From Chitinophagaceae bacterium (GTDB taxonomy: Bacteria; Bacteroidota; Bacteroidia; Chitinophagales; Chitinophagaceae): DNA of 16,776 nucleotides. The stretch covers positions 1 to 16,776 of the forward strand of contig PMUF01000409.1 of NCBI GenBank assembly GCA_003167015.1, in the 5' to 3' direction. The notes beneath the pieces are model-generated. The model ran no database searches, was not told the DNA's origin, and saw only the letters and a program-made list of their open reading frames with translations. A program made the translations under genes and the position numbers. Positions 14,537 to 16,776 of the stretch are shown here, piece by piece (positions within the stretch are counted from its first letter, which is position 1; every line of letters begins with the position of its first letter).

Positions 14537-15715
14537 TTAATTAAGATTTTCGATAATACCTGCAATCCCCTGCCCTCCGCCCACACAGGCCGTAACGATA
14601 CCATATTTCTTATTGAGCCGCTTCATATCATGTACGAGCTGAACAGTCAATTTGCAGCCGGTACAACCCAGGGGGTGACCCAGGGCGATGGCGCCGCCGT
14701 TGATATTGACGATGGCGGGGTTGAGTTCGAGGCGACGGATGACGGCAAGGGCCTGGGATGCGAAGGCTTCATTCAGCTCTACCAGGTCGATTTGACCCAG
14801 GTTCATGCCTGCTTGTTTTAAGACTTTAGGGACGGCTTCCACGGGGCCAATGCCCATGATACGGGGATGAACGCCGGCGCTGGCGCAGGCCACGAGGCGG
14901 GCGATGGGTTGGAGGCCGAGCTCTTTGACCATTTTCTCACCCATGACGATGACGAAGGCCGATCCGTCGCTGGTCTGGGAGGAATTGCCGGCCGTGATGC
15001 AGCCGCCGGCGGCAAAGACGGGTTTCAGCTTCGCCAGGGCTTCCAGCGAAGTATCGGCCCGGGGGCCTTCATCGGTATCCACGGTAAAGGTTCTTTTCTG
15101 GCGGCGTCCTTTCTCGTCGACATAGACTTCTTCGACGGGGAGGGGTAGGATGCCGTCCTTGAAATAGCCGTTTTTGATAGCGTTGATGGCCTTCTGATGG
15201 GAGGCATATGAGAACTGGTCCTGGTCTTCGCGACTGACGTTGTATTCTTTGGCGACAGCCTCGGCCGTGAGGCCCATGTTGAGATAGTAATCGGGCTCAT
15301 CGGAGGCGATGGAATAGGCCGGTACCGTCTTCCAGCCGGCCTGCGGTACCATGGTCATGCTTTCCGTACCGCCGGCAATGATGCACTCGGCCATCCCGCT
15401 GCGTATCTTGGCTGTCGCCATGGCGATCGTCTCCAGGCCGCTGGCGCAATAACGATTGACGGTAACACCGGGAGCGTGGATGCCGACTGCCCGCGCGGCG
15501 ATGATACGACCGACCTGTAGTCCCTGCTCAGCTTCGGGAACGGCATTACCGACGATGACGTCGTCCACGCGGAGCGGGTCGAGCTGGGGGACGGAGGCCA
15601 GCAGACTTTTGATGACGGTGATAGCCATGTCATCCGGGCGGTAGAAGCGGAGTTTGCCCCTTTTTGATTTTCCGACGGCGGTGCGGTAACCGGCGACGAT
15701 GTATGCTTCCTGCAT
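14537..15715 (-). CDS. Acetyl-CoA C-acyltransferase (thiolase)
   Basis: This 392-residue thiolase has all the catalytic residues: nucleophile C90 (VNRYCASGLET), H347 in GGAIALGHPLGCTG and C377 in ACVGGGQG. The NEAF motif (LVELNEAFASQAL) is present. The enzyme cleaves 3-ketoacyl-CoA in fatty acid beta-oxidation or condenses two acetyl-CoA; the sequence alone does not decide. The ESMTMVPQAGWK loop and the DEKGRRQKR stretch fit the broad-range acyltransferase (FadA/FadI-like) branch. No other beta-oxidation gene is adjacent within the window. It stands alone between the terminator at 14485 and the divergent pyrD, with an operator-like region before it. Length is normal. Confidence 0.94.
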   Translation of the reverse strand: MQEAYIVAGYRTAVGKSKRGKLRFYRPDDMAITVIKSLLASVPQLDPLRVDDVIVGNAVPEAEQGLQVGRIIAARAVGIHAPGVTVNRYCASGLETIAMATAKIRSGMAECIIAGGTESMTMVPQAGWKTVPAYSIASDEPDYYLNMGLTAEAVAKEYNVSREDQDQFSYASHQKAINAIKNGYFKDGILPLPVEEVYVDEKGRRQKRTFTVDTDEGPRADTSLEALAKLKPVFAAGGCITAGNSSQTSDGSAFVIVMGEKMVKELGLQPIARLVACASAGVHPRIMGIGPVEAVPKVLKQAGMNLGQIDLVELNEAFASQALAVIRRLELNPAIVNINGGAIALGHPLGCTGCKLTVQLVHDMKRLNKKYGIVTACVGGGQGIAGIIENLN

Positions 15716-15793
15716 AGTAATAATGTTTTAGTTGTTTATGCAACTTTCGTCATCAAAGATAAGAAATTTTATCTTCTTTATCTTCGCGGCGAT
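15716..15793. promoter_or_regulatory. Divergent thiolase/pyrD promoter region with operator-like repeats
   Basis: AAGATAA (15756-15762) and TTATCTT (15769-15775) form a perfect 7-bp inverted repeat with a 6-base centre; TTTATCTTC is repeated in tandem at 15768-15776 and 15777-15785. On the minus strand TATCTTTG (15761-15754) is an exact TAnnTTTG -7 element, 39 bases before the thiolase ATG, and overlaps the left arm; no TTG -33 element pairs with it. The arrangement could let one regulator occlude the thiolase promoter. Confidence 0.4.
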
Positions 15794-16776
15794 ATGTACA
15801 AGATACTGCGTTTTATCCTGTTCTTTTTTCCGCCTGAGGAGGTGCATCATTTTTCCATGCGGGGTTTGAAGCTGTTGTGCGGCTGGGGGCTGACGCGGCG
15901 GCTGGGGGCGTGGAGTTGCCGGCCGGAGGAAGGTTCCGGAAGTGGGGCCGGGGGTAGTGCCGCAGGGAGTTTGGGGCGGGAGGTTTTCGGATTGACCTTC
16001 CCCAATCCCGTGGGCCTGGGGGCAGGATTCGACAAGAATGCGCTGTATTTGCGGGAGCTGGCGGCGCTGGGGTTCGGGTTTGTGGAGATTGGGACGGTGA
16101 CGCCGGTGGCGCAGGCCGGCAATGAGCAGCCGCGGTTGTTCCGGCTGCCGCAGGATGAGGCGTTGATCAACCGGATGGGTTTTAATAATGACGGGGCAGA
16201 GGTGATTGCGGGGCGGTTGAGGGAGTGGAGGGCAGGCACGGGGCACCGCGAGGGGCAGGCGACTGGGCAGGCTTCGGGTCGACGGGCTGGCGAGGCTGGC
16301 CGGTTGATCGTTGGGGGAAATATCGGGAAGAACAAGGTGACGCCGAATGAAGAGGCCTGGAAGGATTATGAGATCTGTTTCCGGGCTTTATATGAATACG
16401 TGGATTATTTTGTCGTGAATGTGAGTTCGCCGAATACGCCGGGGTTGCGGGCATTGCAGGACAAGGATGCGCTGCGGCAGATATTGACGAATCTGCAACG
16501 GGTCGGCGGCGAGCTGGCTGGTTTGCATGGGCCGCGGCCTTTGCTGTTGAAGATCGCCCCGGATCTGAACCAGCAGCAACTGGACGATGTGATTGCGCTG
16601 GCGTTGGAGATCCGGCTGGATGGCCTGGTGGCTTCGAATACGACGATCAGCAGGGAAGGGTTGGTGACGCCGGCGGAGCGTCTGGAGGCTATCGGGGCGG
16701 GCGGGTTGAGCGGGGCGCCGTTGCGGGAGCGGGCGACGGAGGTAGTGCGGTATCTCGCAGCACAAACGGGAGGCCG
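15794..16776 (+). CDS. pyrD: Dihydroorotate dehydrogenase (quinone), class 2; 3' end cut by window edge
   Basis: At least 327 residues are visible, without a stop before the edge. The protein oxidises dihydroorotate to orotate in pyrimidine synthesis, passing electrons through FMN to quinone at the inner membrane. The N-terminal helix (KILRFILFFFPPEEVHHF...) marks class 2. NPVGLGAGFDKNA, EIGTVTP, NRMGFNNDG, GNIGKNK, VNVSSPNTPGLR (with the class-2 catalytic Ser), LLKIAPDL and ASNTTISR are all present, so the enzyme should work. Two low-complexity stretches are unusual: GSGSGAGGSAAGS after the N-terminal region, and a Gly/Ala/Arg-rich insertion at about residues 145-170 (nt 16226-16305), both longer than the usual loops. 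Only one ATG start is available (15794), directly after the operator-like region. Confidence 0.93.
   Translation, partial: MYKILRFILFFFPPEEVHHFSMRGLKLLCGWGLTRRLGAWSCRPEEGSGSGAGGSAAGSLGREVFGLTFPNPVGLGAGFDKNALYLRELAALGFGFVEIGTVTPVAQAGNEQPRLFRLPQDEALINRMGFNNDGAEVIAGRLREWRAGTGHREGQATGQASGRRAGEAGRLIVGGNIGKNKVTPNEEAWKDYEICFRALYEYVDYFVVNVSSPNTPGLRALQDKDALRQILTNLQRVGGELAGLHGPRPLLLKIAPDLNQQQLDDVIALALEIRLDGLVASNTTISREGLVTPAERLEAIGAGGLSGAPLRERATEVVRYLAAQTGG

Noticed and set aside
15728..16454. Several Pro/Arg-rich minus-strand open frames over pyrD
   Set aside because: All are antisense to conserved PyrD motifs and of shadow-like composition.

Overview
The window looks like chromosomal DNA from a member of the Bacteroidota, most likely a Chitinophagaceae-type organism; the family is my inference. 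The evidence is an exported protein with a type IX secretion (T9SS) C-terminal domain, a secreted protein with VGIGT-type fibre motifs, a periplasmic TPR-histidine kinase, weak or absent Shine-Dalgarno sites before most genes, and a TTG-N19-xAnnTTTG promoter-like motif before gmhA. Composition is moderately GC-rich. I see no tRNA, rRNA, CRISPR array, insertion sequence or phage module.

Region 1 (1-4837) is the end of a surface-polysaccharide locus. On the plus strand lie a left-truncated hexapeptide acyltransferase, a Wzy-like polymerase, a GT4 glycosyltransferase (these three overlap and are probably translationally coupled) and a second polytopic protein with an O-antigen ligase signature. 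A GT2 glycosyltransferase converges on them from the minus strand, 7 bp away. Region 2 (5004-7150) holds a type I ABC exporter half-transporter, presumably for a lipid or glycolipid, and a single-domain rhodanese.

Region 3 (7238-8623, minus strand) is a two-gene unit of exported proteins: a fibre-like protein with a coiled-coil tail, then a small T9SS cargo. The 298-base gap beyond it (8624-8921) holds an orphan hairpin plus T-tract and the gmhA promoter-like motif. Region 4 (8922-11262) is a tightly overlapping gmhA-hddC-hddA operon for GDP-D-glycero-alpha-D-manno-heptose; the phosphatase step (GmhB) is not in the window. A DUF983 zinc-ribbon membrane protein follows. The locus layout suggests heptose is made for a surface glycan such as the one assembled by region 1.

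Region 5 (11758-14414, minus strand) is a two-component system: a NarL/LuxR-type response regulator followed by a TPR-containing HisKA histidine kinase, ending in a clear intrinsic terminator. Region 6 holds a thiolase (minus strand, with its own terminator) divergent from pyrD, which runs off the right edge. The 78-base thiolase/pyrD intergenic region carries an inverted repeat and a tandem repeat that look like an operator.

The observations most worth checking are an apparent compensated double frameshift near the end of hddC, a low-complexity insertion in pyrD, the HisKA/NarL pairing, and the T9SS/fibre protein pair. I found no convincing wholly new system.
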